Shown here: positions 22,379-31,473 of the stretch, in pieces | Layout: every line of letters begins with the position of its first letter | Position numbering within the stretch: the stretch's first letter is position 1 | From: Fidelibacterota bacterium | Lineage (GTDB): Bacteria; Fidelibacterota; JAANXI01 | Length of the DNA: 43,100 nucleotides | Direction of reading: 5' to 3' | Assembly: GCA_018263365.1 (NCBI GenBank) | Contig: JAANXI010000062.1 | Location: forward strand, 1-43,100 | Program-made: the position numbers and the translations under genes | The notes under the pieces: generated by a model | What the model saw: the letters and a program-made list of their open reading frames with translations, nothing else | Told to the model about the DNA's origin: nothing | Databases searched by the model: none

Positions 22379-23186
22379 GGCGTTCTAATATACGGTATTT
22401 TTCCCGGCGATGTCGAATGCTTTGAAGCTCGTCATCGGTGAACGGTTCGGTATTGAATGTGCAATGAAATGTCTCCGCAAATCCTTCCTGAATTGCACGG
22501 CACAGTGGAGCCAATGCTACTGAATCGTCGGAATGCCGGGACAGTTCGGTTGTTTTCTGCTTAAACTGCTGGGCGATATCCTCTTGTTGTTCAGCTGTAT
22601 AATGCATGTATTGAATCAGGCTCTGGTGCTCCGACCCAATCAGAATTGACCCGTGCTGCAGCACAGTATGCTGGAATTTTCGCTGGGCGCTGCCGACCAC
22701 CTTTTTGCCGTCGATTTGCAGCTCGTACTTCGCCGAGGTTGAAAAACAAGCATCTGCATCCGCATCGTTGGAATAGTGCTGCCGAAGATCCGCTTTCCGA
22801 GAATTCAGTTTGACCTCGTATCCCAAAGATCGGAGCCCGCCGGAGATAGCGAAACTGATTCGGTTATGAATATCATGCACACCGCCCCTGGCGATGGGTG
22901 ATTTCCGGGGAATTACCACAGCATACGTGAGTTCCTCGGCGTGCAAAATGGCCCGGCCGCCTGTGGGGCGTCGCACGACATCGAGGTTTTTCTGAGTCCG
23001 ACATAACTCCATATTAATGGATGCGGTTTTTTGGTGAAACCCCAGTGAGATGGCGTGTGGATCCCAGCGATAAAAACGGAGGACAGGTTGCTCTGTCATC
23101 TGCTCTGCCAGAAAGCCATCGGCTGCCATGTGGAAAGAGCCGGATTCAGTGAGGAGGGGGATATAACGCCAGCGGACAGCGCTCAT
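22347..23186 (-). CDS. Lipoate-protein ligase A / octanoyltransferase (LipM-like)
   Basis: The BPL/LplA/LipB-fold protein (279 residues) attaches octanoate or lipoate to lipoyl domains. Seen: V-V-R-R-P-T-G-G-R-A-I-L-H (70-82), the acyl-binding loop; Cys147 in D-A-C-F, which lines up with the catalytic Cys of LipM octanoyltransferase; and G-K-K-V-V-G-S-A-Q-R-K (160-170) with the conserved lysine, then H-G-S-I-L-I. The cysteine favours LipM over LplA, but LplA relatives can also carry one. There is no C-terminal LplA accessory domain. Start and the lpxA stop share bases as TAATG, so translation is coupled. Its presence in a lipid A operon is unusual, though both use acyl-ACP. Confidence 0.82.
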   Translation of the reverse strand: MSAVRWRYIPLLTESGSFHMAADGFLAEQMTEQPVLRFYRWDPHAISLGFHQKTASINMELCRTQKNLDVVRRPTGGRAILHAEELTYAVVIPRKSPIARGGVHDIHNRISFAISGGLRSLGYEVKLNSRKADLRQHYSNDADADACFSTSAKYELQIDGKKVVGSAQRKFQHTVLQHGSILIGSEHQSLIQYMHYTAEQQEDIAQQFKQKTTELSRHSDDSVALAPLCRAIQEGFAETFHCTFNTEPFTDDELQSIRHRREKYRILERHVSEKDNSRT

Positions 23187-23956
23187 TAGCCGATGATGCC
23201 GCGCTCGCTTGATTCGACAAAATCGACGATATACTGGATTTCTTCGGTCTGAGGAAGGTCTTTTTTAATCTGCTCGAGTGCCTGAGAAGTATTGTATTCT
23301 GAACGAAAGATCAGGCGGTACGCTTTTTTGATGAGCGATCTATTCTCAGAGGTGAACCCCCGGCGGCGCAGTCCTACAATATTTAACCCGGAATAGGCCA
23401 AGGGTTCGGAACTCGCCAGGATAAACGGAGGTACATCTTTGGAAACCCGAAATCCGCCGCCGATATAGGAGTGTTTTCCTATTTTTACGAATTGATGTAC
23501 CGGGACGAGTCCGCCCAAAATGGCGTACTCTTCGATCGTGACATGCCCTGCGAGATTCACCGCATTCGCCAGAATCACATTATCGCCAAGCAGGCAGTCG
23601 TGGGCCACGTGCGCATAAGCCATAATCAGGCAGTTCCGGCCAATGACGGTTTTCAAGCGATCATTGGTGCCCCGGTGAATGGTCACATATTCCCGGATCA
23701 CCGTATTTTCGCCGATTTCCGTCGTGGTATTTTCGCCCTGAAATTTCAGATCCTGTGGAATTTCCCCGACGACTGCGCCATGAAATACTTTACAGTTCCG
23801 GCCAAGTTTTGTATTGGAAGCAATAACGGCGTTCGCGCGAATCTCCACGCCGGCCTCGATAACGACATTTTCTTTGACGAGGGAAAACGGACCAATGGTG
23901 ACATTCTCGCCGATTTCGGCGGAGCCATGAATAATGGCCGTTTCGTGGATACTCAC
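23186..23956 (-). CDS. lpxA: UDP-N-acetylglucosamine acyltransferase
   Basis: LpxA transfers a 3-hydroxyacyl chain from ACP to UDP-GlcNAc, the first step of lipid A synthesis, as a cytoplasmic trimer. The 256-residue protein is a left-handed beta-helix of hexapeptide repeats (I-G-E-N-V-T, I-E-A-G-V-E, and so on). The catalytic His is His119 in A-H-V-A-H-D-C (E. coli His125), and G-G-L-V-P-V-H-Q-F-V-K-I-G with G-L-N-I-V-G-L-R-R-R-G-F are the standard LpxA C-terminal blocks. It lies two bases after lpxC-fabZ and overlaps the next gene by one base. No lpxB follows, unlike in E. coli. Confidence 0.96.
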   Translation of the reverse strand: MSIHETAIIHGSAEIGENVTIGPFSLVKENVVIEAGVEIRANAVIASNTKLGRNCKVFHGAVVGEIPQDLKFQGENTTTEIGENTVIREYVTIHRGTNDRLKTVIGRNCLIMAYAHVAHDCLLGDNVILANAVNLAGHVTIEEYAILGGLVPVHQFVKIGKHSYIGGGFRVSKDVPPFILASSEPLAYSGLNIVGLRRRGFTSENRSLIKKAYRLIFRSEYNTSQALEQIKKDLPQTEEIQYIVDFVESSERGIIG

Positions 23957-23958
23957 AT

Positions 23959-25359
23959 CTATTCGTCCTGCTCAACGACGGAGGCGCTGAGATCTGCTTC
24001 GGCGGCGACCTGGCCGTTCACGTAGGCCTTGCCCCGCATTTTGCAAATAGATAGCCGATATTTTAGCAGTTCCAACTCCAACCGGATTTGATCGCCGGGC
24101 ACAATCGTCCTGCGGAATTTGACGTTATCCATGCCGGTAAAGTAAACCAGTTTATTTTCGGGATTATCTACGGTATTCAGCAGCAGGATTCCGCCAGCCT
24201 GCCCCATGGCTTCAACCACAAGTACACCCGGCATAATCGGCTGTCCCGGGAAGTGGCCCTGAAAAAAATGTTCATTGATGGACACATTTTTTATGGCGGT
24301 GACCCGCTTTTGCGGTTCCAGGTCTAAAATCCGGTCCACAAGCAGAAACGGGTACCGGTGCGGCAGTATTTTGCTGATTGCTTTAATATCGAAGAAATAA
24401 TCGCCATCTCCGCGATCACCCTGATATTTTTCCTGGAGCAGCTGCCGCTCGTAGGCCTTCTTAACCTTTTTCACCAGTTCCACATTGGCTTTGTGGCCGC
24501 TGCGGGCGGCGATAATATGGCCTTTAATCGGCATACCCAATAACGCGAGGTCGCCGATTAGATCAACCACCTTATGCCGAACCGGCTCGTTGTAAAACCG
24601 GAGTTCTTTCCTGTCCAAAATCCCGTTGGTTCCCAGGGAGATGTCTTCCTCGATTTTGAACAGTTCTTTCAGGCGATGAAATTCCGATTCCTCGATTTCC
24701 CGATCCACAATGACAATAGCGTTATCGACGTTACCGCCCTTGATAAGGCCCCGTTCTTTCAGCTCTTCCACTTCGTGGAGAAAGCAGAATGTGCGGGCTT
24801 CAGCAAATTCATCGGCGAATTCATCTTCCAGGGAATAGAGCGCTGTATACTGTGTCCCAAGGGTGGGATTTTTGTAGTCAATCATGAATGTGATGCGTAG
24901 CCGATCTGATGGCAGCAAATGAATATCGACTTCACGCTCCGGTTCGGAGTAGGTAATGGTTCGGTCGATTTGAAGTTCTTGCCGTTCCTCGTCCTGCTCC
25001 TTAAACCCGACTTCGAGGATGGCATCCACGTACGGTTTCGCGCTGCCGTCCATTACCGGCGGCTCCGGGCCGTCCAGGTCGATGAGTATATTGTCAAGCT
25101 GCAATCCGGCCAGCGCAGAAAGCACATGTTCCACAGTATGGACTTTCGCTCCGTTCGCCTGAATCGTTGTGCCACGTGATATGTCAACCACGTGGTCAAT
25201 ATCAGCCTGAATAGCCGGCGAATCTTCAATATCTGTACGCCGGAACTGAAATCCGGTGTCTGCCTCAGCGGGCCGGAATGTCATCTTACACGGCTCGCCG
25301 GTATGCAAACCGTACCCTTCTATGGATATGGGACTTTGTATCGTCTTCTGCTTTTTCAC
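23959..25359 (-). CDS. lpxC: Bifunctional LpxC deacetylase / FabZ dehydratase fusion
   Basis: The 466-residue protein joins two enzymes. Residues 1-300 are LpxC, the zinc UDP-3-O-acyl-GlcNAc deacetylase that commits the cell to lipid A: H-T-V-E-H with His78, R-H-K-V-V-D-L-I-G-D with His262 and Asp266, and the general-acid His289 in G-H-K-A-N. Residues about 320-466 are FabZ, the 3-hydroxyacyl-ACP dehydratase: L-P-H-R-Y-P-F-L-L-V-D-R and G-H-F-P-G-Q-P-I-M-P-G with catalytic His369 and Glu383. LpxC-FabZ fusions are characteristic of Bacteroidota and relatives and balance lipid A against fatty-acid flux. It overlaps lpxD by four bases and is two bases from lpxA. Confidence 0.96.
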   Translation of the reverse strand: MKKQKTIQSPISIEGYGLHTGEPCKMTFRPAEADTGFQFRRTDIEDSPAIQADIDHVVDISRGTTIQANGAKVHTVEHVLSALAGLQLDNILIDLDGPEPPVMDGSAKPYVDAILEVGFKEQDEERQELQIDRTITYSEPEREVDIHLLPSDRLRITFMIDYKNPTLGTQYTALYSLEDEFADEFAEARTFCFLHEVEELKERGLIKGGNVDNAIVIVDREIEESEFHRLKELFKIEEDISLGTNGILDRKELRFYNEPVRHKVVDLIGDLALLGMPIKGHIIAARSGHKANVELVKKVKKAYERQLLQEKYQGDRGDGDYFFDIKAISKILPHRYPFLLVDRILDLEPQKRVTAIKNVSINEHFFQGHFPGQPIMPGVLVVEAMGQAGGILLLNTVDNPENKLVYFTGMDNVKFRRTIVPGDQIRLELELLKYRLSICKMRGKAYVNGQVAAEADLSASVVEQDE

Positions 25360-26387
25360 TCGGAGGAATCTCCCTGCGCTAACTTCCCTTCCAGATCCTT
25401 CAGTCGTTGGACCATCTCCGGAAGTTGCCTGATATACACAATTTGCCTGCGGTCATCGTTATGCGGAATTGCGGGAAATCCGGAAACCGTTTGCCCGGCG
25501 TCGATATCTTTGGTAACGCCTGCCTTGGATGCAACAGTCACCTGGTCACCGATTTGGAGGTGACCGGCAAACCCTGCCTGTCCGCCCACAATCACATAAT
25601 CGCCCAGTTTGGTGCTGCCAGCGATACCGACCTGAGCCACAATCAGACACCCTTTGCCAATTTTTACGTTGTGGCCAATCTGTACTAAATTGTCCAGCTT
25701 CGAACCCTCTCCAATGATGGTTTCGCCGAGGGTCGCCCGGTCAATCGAGCAGTTGGATCCGATTTCCACATCATCTTCGATGCGAACGGAGCCAACCTGG
25801 CGGATCTTTTTGTGGATGCCGTCTTCCTGGGTAAATCCGTATCCATCGCTGCCAATTACCGTACCACTGTGGAGAATAACTCTGGCGCCGATTGTGCAGC
25901 GATCATACAACGTCACACCAGGGTAAATATGCGTATCATGGCCAACCGAACATTCCTGGCCGATGTTGACATTACTCCCGATAATCGTCTTATCCCCGAT
26001 AATCGAGTCTAACCCGATCACTGCGCCGGGGCCAATCGTAACATTTTCGCCAATTTTTGCTGTCTGATGGATCACCGCCGTTTCGTGGACGCCTTCGAAC
26101 GATTGTGGCCGGAGCGGCCGAAAATGGTCGATAAGTATTTTTACCGCCAACTGCGGGTTTTGCACAACGATCCGCGGCGTGAAATCTCCGCTGTACTTTG
26201 CCGGGAGAATAACCGCTGCCGCGTCCGTGGTTTCAAGATGCTTGTAATACCTGGAATTGCCGACAAAAGTGACCTCTGTGGATGTTGCGTTCTGGATTTC
26301 GGCAATATCCGTAATAGTGGTTTCAGGGGAGCCGCCATGCAGCTCACCCTGCACCATCTCAACTATATCAGATAATGTCGTGGACAC
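25356..26387 (-). CDS. lpxD: UDP-3-O-(3-hydroxyacyl)glucosamine N-acyltransferase
   Basis: LpxD adds the second 3-hydroxyacyl chain, N-linked, after LpxC has deacetylated the sugar. The 343-residue protein has an N-terminal uridine-binding domain (1-95), then a left-handed beta-helix of hexapeptide repeats from about 105. The catalytic His239 (Q-I-G-H-N) and His276 (F-A-G-H-L) fall on the same numbers as in E. coli LpxD. A C-terminal helix (R-Q-L-P-E-M-V-Q-R-L-K-D-L-E) for trimer and ACP contact is present. It overlaps lpxC by ATGA-type coupling and follows ompH by 27 bases. Confidence 0.95.
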   Translation of the reverse strand: MSTTLSDIVEMVQGELHGGSPETTITDIAEIQNATSTEVTFVGNSRYYKHLETTDAAAVILPAKYSGDFTPRIVVQNPQLAVKILIDHFRPLRPQSFEGVHETAVIHQTAKIGENVTIGPGAVIGLDSIIGDKTIIGSNVNIGQECSVGHDTHIYPGVTLYDRCTIGARVILHSGTVIGSDGYGFTQEDGIHKKIRQVGSVRIEDDVEIGSNCSIDRATLGETIIGEGSKLDNLVQIGHNVKIGKGCLIVAQVGIAGSTKLGDYVIVGGQAGFAGHLQIGDQVTVASKAGVTKDIDAGQTVSGFPAIPHNDDRRQIVYIRQLPEMVQRLKDLEGKLAQGDSSE

Positions 26388-26414
26388 TGGTTTTACGAAA
26401 TTCGATAGATGGAG

Positions 26415-26969
26415 TTACGGATTCGAGCCGCCTGAATCTGAACTTCCGCCGCCCCGGCGTAATTCGTACAGGACGTCCGCGGTGATATTATGCTTCTCTT
26501 CCGCATACAGGATGTTGCCGCTGACGGAGTCCAGCACATAATCGTAACTGCCATCTGAGGCCACTTTTTTGATGGCGGTGTTAATCTTTTGGAGTACCGG
26601 GCCAAGGATTTGTTCCTGCTTGGCATAGATTTGCCCCTGCGGACCGACGTTCTCCGTCTGAAACTGCTGAATCCGCCGACGGAGGTTCTGAATTTCCTGC
26701 TGTTTCTGCTGGCGTCGCTCTTCGCTCATCACAAACTGTTGCTGCTGAAACGACCGGTTCAGGCTGTCCAGCCCCGAGGTCATTTGCATATACTGGTCTT
26801 CGAGCTGTTTGGCCTCGAGATCCAATTTTTTCTGAGCTTCCCGTGCTTCCTCGTATTCCTGCATAATCCGGTCGGAATTGACGTAGGCAATTTTGAGCTG
26901 CCCGAATGCCGGAACGCTGATAAGAATTGAGAGCCCGAGCAGTACTCCGAGTTGTGTTATCCGTTTCAC
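26415..26969 (-). CDS. skp: OmpH/Skp-family periplasmic chaperone
   Basis: Skp holds unfolded outer-membrane proteins in the periplasm on their way to BamA. The 184-residue protein has a signal peptide (L-G-V-L-L-G-L-S-I-L-I-S-V, cleavage near F-G-Q, residue 23-24), then K-I-A-Y-V-N-S-D-R-I-M-Q-E, the start of the OmpH domain. Long coiled-coil helices run from about 40 to 125 (rich in Q, E, K and R), and a beta/helix return ends in Y-D-Y-V-L-D-S. The Ser/Gly-rich tail is extra. The start is GTG at 26969 with a strong AAGGAGG five bases before it. It lies between bamA and lpxD, the classic order. Confidence 0.9.
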   Translation of the reverse strand: MKRITQLGVLLGLSILISVPAFGQLKIAYVNSDRIMQEYEEAREAQKKLDLEAKQLEDQYMQMTSGLDSLNRSFQQQQFVMSEERRQQKQQEIQNLRRRIQQFQTENVGPQGQIYAKQEQILGPVLQKINTAIKKVASDGSYDYVLDSVSGNILYAEEKHNITADVLYELRRGGGSSDSGGSNP

Positions 26970-27012
26970 GCTTTCCTCCTTGTAGGTCTCAAATGTTTTT
27001 ATACTCTAATGA

Positions 27013-29397
27013 TTAAAACGGTTGTCCAAAGATAAAATGTGTCTGCCAGCCCTCTGGCTGGGTCGATCCCGGATCCAGCGAATCGAACCCGTAGCCGAAA
27101 TCGAAGCCGAGAATACCTAGCATCGGCATGAATAACCGAAATCCGACGCCGGCTGAGCGCTTCAAATCATACGGATTTATATGCTCAACATCCAGATAAG
27201 TATTGCCGCTTTCGAAAAAGCCCAGTCCGTAGAGCGTTGGATTTTCCGAGATGGGAAATCGCAATTCCAGCGAATATTTTAATAAGGCACGCCCACCCAG
27301 CGGATAGCCATTGAATGTCGGTCCGACAGACCGATCCGGGTAACCCCGGAGCGCCGATCCGTACACCATCCCGGAGCCGCCCATGAAGAACTGTTCGTCA
27401 TACGGGATAACGGAATTATCCTGCAGGCCTTTCAAGGCCCCCGTCTCAATATTCGTGTATAACACTAATTTCCAAAACATGGGTGTGAACCATTCGATCT
27501 GTAACTCATGCTTATGATATTCTTCGTTGCCGCCCAGCGGGCCGCCGGAAAGCGCGGAAGTGAGCGAAACCCGTGAACCCTGTGTCGGAAATTCCGGGCG
27601 GTCCCGGCTGTCGCGGCGCAGTGTTTGTGTAAGCCGTACGCCCCGAGTGGGATTGGTTCCGGTTTCATTAATTCGTTCAAAGGTCGTGGAGTCCTCAATA
27701 TTTGTGTATTCCTTGGTATCGAGATACAGCGACCAGTTTCCGCGGAAATAACTATCCGGCCAGCGGAAGCGGTGTCCCACCGACACCGAACCGCCGCGCT
27801 GGGTGATATCAAAGGGCAGGTAATACTGTCTGGTTGAACCTGCCAGTTGGCCACGATCCGAATAAAACACACTGAATCCCACCGGATTGGGCCGGTTAAA
27901 CGGCCAGGGTTCATTAAACCGAAACCGAAAGGACTGATAAAATTGCCCCCGCTGGTAATTCAGCACCACCTGCTGCCCGTTTCCGAGAAAGTTATTGAAC
28001 TCCACGCCAACGCTTCCGAGCAGGCCATCCCGCTCGCTGTATCCGATAGAAGCATTGGCTCTGTCGGTCTGCTTTTCTTCGACTTCAACAGAGAGATCCA
28101 CGTGCTTGTCATCCACGGGGACGACATCCGGGACCACGTTAGAGAAATAGTTGAGAATAAAAATTTCCCGTTGACTTCGGATTAGTCTCTCACGGCTGAA
28201 AATATCACCAGGAAAGATTCGCAGCTCCCGGCGAATGACATCTTCTTTTGTCTTCGTGTTCCCTGTAATATTGATGAGGCGGACATCAACCTGGTAGTTC
28301 TCCTGGATTTGAAAACTTACGTCAACAGAGTTTTCGGAGACCGGAACTTCCTGTGGTGTGATCTGGAAATACAAGTATCCGCGGTCCATGTACAGGCTGC
28401 GGATATTTTCCACACCAGCCTGGAATTCTTCCTGATTATACTGATCCCCGGGGTCAATCCCCAGCGCTCTGCTCAGCTCTTCCTCTGTGTAGAGCGTGTG
28501 GCCCGACCAGGTGAATTCACCGTACTCGTACTTGTTGCCTTCGTCTATCCACATGTCGATAAACAGGCGGGTGCGTTCATCGTTGTAATAGATGGAGTCC
28601 CGGACGATTTCCGCGTCGCGAAAGCCCTCGTTTTTGTAATAGTTAATGATGTTAGTTTGGCTGGTCAGGTAGTTTTCCTGGTTGTATTCCACATCCTGGA
28701 ACAGTTTCCACCACCGCTGCTCTTTTACCTTCTCCATCTGCTTGCGCAGCTTCCGTTCTGAGATGGATTTGTTGCCGTGAAAGGTAATGTCCCGGATTTT
28801 TACCTTTTTGCCCTCATCGATATTATAGATGAGTTTGACATAGTTTTCCCGGTTCTCAGCAGGAACAGTTTCCCCGGTGATCTCAGCCAGCAAAAAGTTT
28901 TTATCCTTGTACAACTGCTTCATTTTTTTTGCATTGGCATGGATTTCCTGGGGATCAAGCACCTGACCGGGAATCAGGTTCAATTCTTCTTCGAACTTTT
29001 TGTCCTTTATTTTATCATTCCCCTTGTAGACTACTTTGGAAAGCCGGGGATGCTCTTTCACCTGGATCACGAGATACACGCCGTTCGCGGTCTCCCGTTC
29101 TAATACGATGTTCACATCGGAAAACAGGCCGAGCTCCCATAACCGGTCGATCGCCTTTTGGATGGTTTCGAGGCTGAGCGACTGGTCAATCCGCAAACCG
29201 GAGTTCGCTTTGATAATATTCGCATTTGCAGTGACGTTCCCTTTGACAGAAAGGCCCAGCAATTTTACCGTTTGGTCTGTGCCCGGAGCTTGCGCCTGGA
29301 CTGCCGGAGCGCTTACAGCAAGGAACAATCCCAGACAGATGAGTATTACCGGGATACGGCTTGTGGAGCGAAAAAAATGCGAAAAAACAACAGTCAT
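27013..29397 (-). CDS. bamA: Outer membrane protein assembly factor BamA
   Basis: BamA inserts beta-barrels into the outer membrane. The 794-residue precursor has a signal peptide (residues about 14-36, ending A-V-Q-A-Q). Five POTRA-type repeats span about 42-385 (for example I-R-D-I-T-F-H-G-N-K-S-I and V-R-L-I-N-I-T-G-N-T-K-T), followed by an Omp85 barrel of about 400 residues. The barrel has the loop-6 motif L-R-G-Y (Arg684) and ends in Phe. Length and order match BamA rather than TamA or TolC-type proteins. It lies four bases after uppS and 43 bases before ompH, all in one envelope operon. Confidence 0.95.
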   Translation of the reverse strand: MTVVFSHFFRSTSRIPVILICLGLFLAVSAPAVQAQAPGTDQTVKLLGLSVKGNVTANANIIKANSGLRIDQSLSLETIQKAIDRLWELGLFSDVNIVLERETANGVYLVIQVKEHPRLSKVVYKGNDKIKDKKFEEELNLIPGQVLDPQEIHANAKKMKQLYKDKNFLLAEITGETVPAENRENYVKLIYNIDEGKKVKIRDITFHGNKSISERKLRKQMEKVKEQRWWKLFQDVEYNQENYLTSQTNIINYYKNEGFRDAEIVRDSIYYNDERTRLFIDMWIDEGNKYEYGEFTWSGHTLYTEEELSRALGIDPGDQYNQEEFQAGVENIRSLYMDRGYLYFQITPQEVPVSENSVDVSFQIQENYQVDVRLINITGNTKTKEDVIRRELRIFPGDIFSRERLIRSQREIFILNYFSNVVPDVVPVDDKHVDLSVEVEEKQTDRANASIGYSERDGLLGSVGVEFNNFLGNGQQVVLNYQRGQFYQSFRFRFNEPWPFNRPNPVGFSVFYSDRGQLAGSTRQYYLPFDITQRGGSVSVGHRFRWPDSYFRGNWSLYLDTKEYTNIEDSTTFERINETGTNPTRGVRLTQTLRRDSRDRPEFPTQGSRVSLTSALSGGPLGGNEEYHKHELQIEWFTPMFWKLVLYTNIETGALKGLQDNSVIPYDEQFFMGGSGMVYGSALRGYPDRSVGPTFNGYPLGGRALLKYSLELRFPISENPTLYGLGFFESGNTYLDVEHINPYDLKRSAGVGFRLFMPMLGILGFDFGYGFDSLDPGSTQPEGWQTHFIFGQPF

Positions 29398-29401
29398 AAA
29401 T

Positions 29402-30187
29402 TCAGGATTGTTCGGCTAGAAGTGGTTGATTTTTAATTTGTTCGCTTACTTTGCCGAATCTGCGTTCCCGGCTTTGAAAATCCAGGATGGCTTTGTACAG
29501 CTCTTCCCGGCGGAAATCGGGCCAGTACTTTGAAGTGATATACAGTTCGGTGTAGGCTAATTGCCATAAGAGGAAGTTACTAATCCGGGCTTCCCCGCTT
29601 GTCCGGATAAGAAGGTCCGGATCAGGGCAGTTTCCTGTGTGCATGTAGGAACTGAAGAGTTCTTCGGTGAGATCCTCAATGGAATGCACGCCTTTTTGAA
29701 TGTCGCGGTAGAGCCCTTCAACGGCTTCCAGGATTTCGCCCCGGCCGCCGTAACTCAGCGCCAAATTCAGTTGCAACCCGGTGTTATGCGCTGTGCGCTC
29801 AATCGCCTCCAGCATCCCGTTCCGCGGTTCAGTCGGGAGATCGTCCAAATCCCCAATGACGTGGACTTTGACGTTATTTTCGTCCAACTCATCGACCTCT
29901 TTGCGGATAGTGCGTAACAGCAGCTTCATCAGCGCCGACACCTCTTTGGGTGGCCGGTTCCAGTTTTCCTTGGAGAAGGTGTACAGCGTCAGCACCTCTA
30001 TGTTCAGTTCACCGCAGGCCCGCACCACTTCCCGAACGGAGTTAATACCTTCATTGTGACCGGCCAGGCGCGGAAGGCTGCGTTCCTTGGCCCAGCGGCC
30101 ATTGCCATCCATAATAATCGCGATATGCTGGGGAAGGGAGCCGTTGCTTCTTATTTGTTGTTCGAGCGCGTCTAAGTCGTTTGTCAT
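29402..30187 (-). CDS. uppS: Isoprenyl (undecaprenyl diphosphate) synthase
   Basis: This cis-prenyltransferase elongates FPP with IPP to undecaprenyl diphosphate, the lipid carrier for peptidoglycan and O-antigen. The 261-residue protein has H-I-A-I-I-M-D-G-N-G-R-W-A (21-33) with catalytic Asp27, T-L-Y-T-F-S-K-E-N-W-N-R-P near 77-89, and D-L-L-I-R-T-S-G-E-A-R-I-S-N-F-L-L-W-Q near 195-213. All are hallmark blocks. It is the first gene of the minus-strand envelope operon. cdsA, which often follows uppS in other bacteria, is absent here. The 191-base space upstream (to mrp) may hold the operon promoter. Confidence 0.95.
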   Translation of the reverse strand: MTNDLDALEQQIRSNGSLPQHIAIIMDGNGRWAKERSLPRLAGHNEGINSVREVVRACGELNIEVLTLYTFSKENWNRPPKEVSALMKLLLRTIRKEVDELDENNVKVHVIGDLDDLPTEPRNGMLEAIERTAHNTGLQLNLALSYGGRGEILEAVEGLYRDIQKGVHSIEDLTEELFSSYMHTGNCPDPDLLIRTSGEARISNFLLWQLAYTELYITSKYWPDFRREELYKAILDFQSRERRFGKVSEQIKNQPLLAEQS

Positions 30188-30378
30188 ATTATTTTTTCTT
30201 ATTCGCCTATATCAAAATGAATTTATTTTCTCCCCCTCAGGAAGTCAAGACAAAGGTCAGACCGGAAAGTCCCGACAATACGTCCCTACGGGGAGTTTTT
30301 ATTCGCATTCCAATGAATTTGGCTTCGTTCAAATCGTATTTGTCTTGAGCGAACAAACGCACGTTGTTAATCGACTGC

Positions 30379-31470
30379 CTAACGAATTTGTTCCGCTAAA
30401 TTCTGCGCGATGTTGTTAAACGCTTCCGCAGCTGCTGACTCCGGTTCGGACAGCACAATCGGCTTGCCCCGATCCGAGGCTTCCATAACTTCCGTCTGCA
30501 GCGGGATGCGGCCCAGTAACGGCACCTCCAGACGATGACTCTCCTTTTCACCGCCGCCCCGGCTGAACACATCGGTGTCTTCACCGCAGTGCGGGCATTT
30601 GAAGTAGCTCATATTTTCGATGATGCCCAGCACTTTTGAATCGACCTTCCGGAACATATTAGCACCCTTTTTCACATCCTGGAGCGCCAACTCCTGCGGC
30701 GTAGTCACAATCACCGCGCCGGTGATTTCGATTTTCTGGACCAGCGTCAATTGCACATCGCCGGTACCGGGCGGCAAATCCAGGATCAGATAATCCAGCG
30801 CCTTCCAATCGATGCCATTCAGGAACTGATCCACCATTTTGGCCACCATCGGGCCGCGCCAGATCACCGGTGAGTCATCGCCGAGGATGTTCCCGAAGGA
30901 CATGAGCTTCAGTCCGTATTTTTCCAGCGGAGCGATTCGCTCATCCTGGGTGAGATACGGTTGATCGGTTATGCCGAACAACGTGGGCAGACTGGGACCA
31001 TAAATATCCAGATCGAGCAATCCGACCGTGTGTCCCTGTTCCTTCAGGCTGGCGGCAAGATTGGCGGCAACGGTGGATTTTCCGACCCCGCCCTTTCCGC
31101 TGGCCACGGCGATTACGTGGTTCACATTGGGGATGGCATGATGGTCTGCCCAGGGATCGCCTGCGCCCTGCTGTGCCGCCTGTCCGCCGCCGGGCCCGCC
31201 AATCGATTGCGACGATCCACTCTCGACGGGATCAACCAGCGAAATCGACACGTCCGAAACGCCTTCCTGCTTAATTGCGTCGCGCACTTCCTGCACAACT
31301 TGCTGTTTTTTGTTCTCATCGCTCGAGGAGATCTTCAGCTCGATTTGAACCGAACCATTTTCAATGGTCACATCTCCGACCATCCCGAACGACACAATAT
31401 TCCGGCTGAATCCCGGATAGGTGATCCCCTCCAGGATGTTCATTATATCTTCGCGACTCTCTATTGCCAT
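30379..31470 (-). CDS. apbC: Mrp/ApbC-family iron-sulfur cluster carrier ATPase
   Basis: Mrp/ApbC proteins bind and deliver Fe-S clusters in an ATP-dependent way. The 363-residue protein has an N-terminal MIP18/DUF59 domain (about 1-80), a Gly/Gln-rich linker (about 84-104), then a deviant Walker A, G-K-G-G-V-G-K-S-T (125-133). D-L-D-I-Y-G-P-S-L-P and L-I-L-D-L-P-P-G-T-G-D follow, then C-P-H-C (Cys292, Cys295) for the bridging cluster at the dimer interface. The N-terminal MIP18 fusion is common in bacteria. It follows the MTH1187-family gene by three bases. SufE at 7143 is another Fe-S function in the window but not linked. Confidence 0.93.
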   Translation of the reverse strand: MAIESREDIMNILEGITYPGFSRNIVSFGMVGDVTIENGSVQIELKISSSDENKKQQVVQEVRDAIKQEGVSDVSISLVDPVESGSSQSIGGPGGGQAAQQGAGDPWADHHAIPNVNHVIAVASGKGGVGKSTVAANLAASLKEQGHTVGLLDLDIYGPSLPTLFGITDQPYLTQDERIAPLEKYGLKLMSFGNILGDDSPVIWRGPMVAKMVDQFLNGIDWKALDYLILDLPPGTGDVQLTLVQKIEITGAVIVTTPQELALQDVKKGANMFRKVDSKVLGIIENMSYFKCPHCGEDTDVFSRGGGEKESHRLEVPLLGRIPLQTEVMEASDRGKPIVLSEPESAAAEAFNNIAQNLAEQIR

Positions 31471-31473
31471 CGA

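Noticed and set aside
30324..30353. Hairpin TTCGTTCAA...TTGAGCGAA downstream of mrp
   Set aside because: A short stem with one wobble and no T-run on either strand. It is not convincing as a terminator or regulator.
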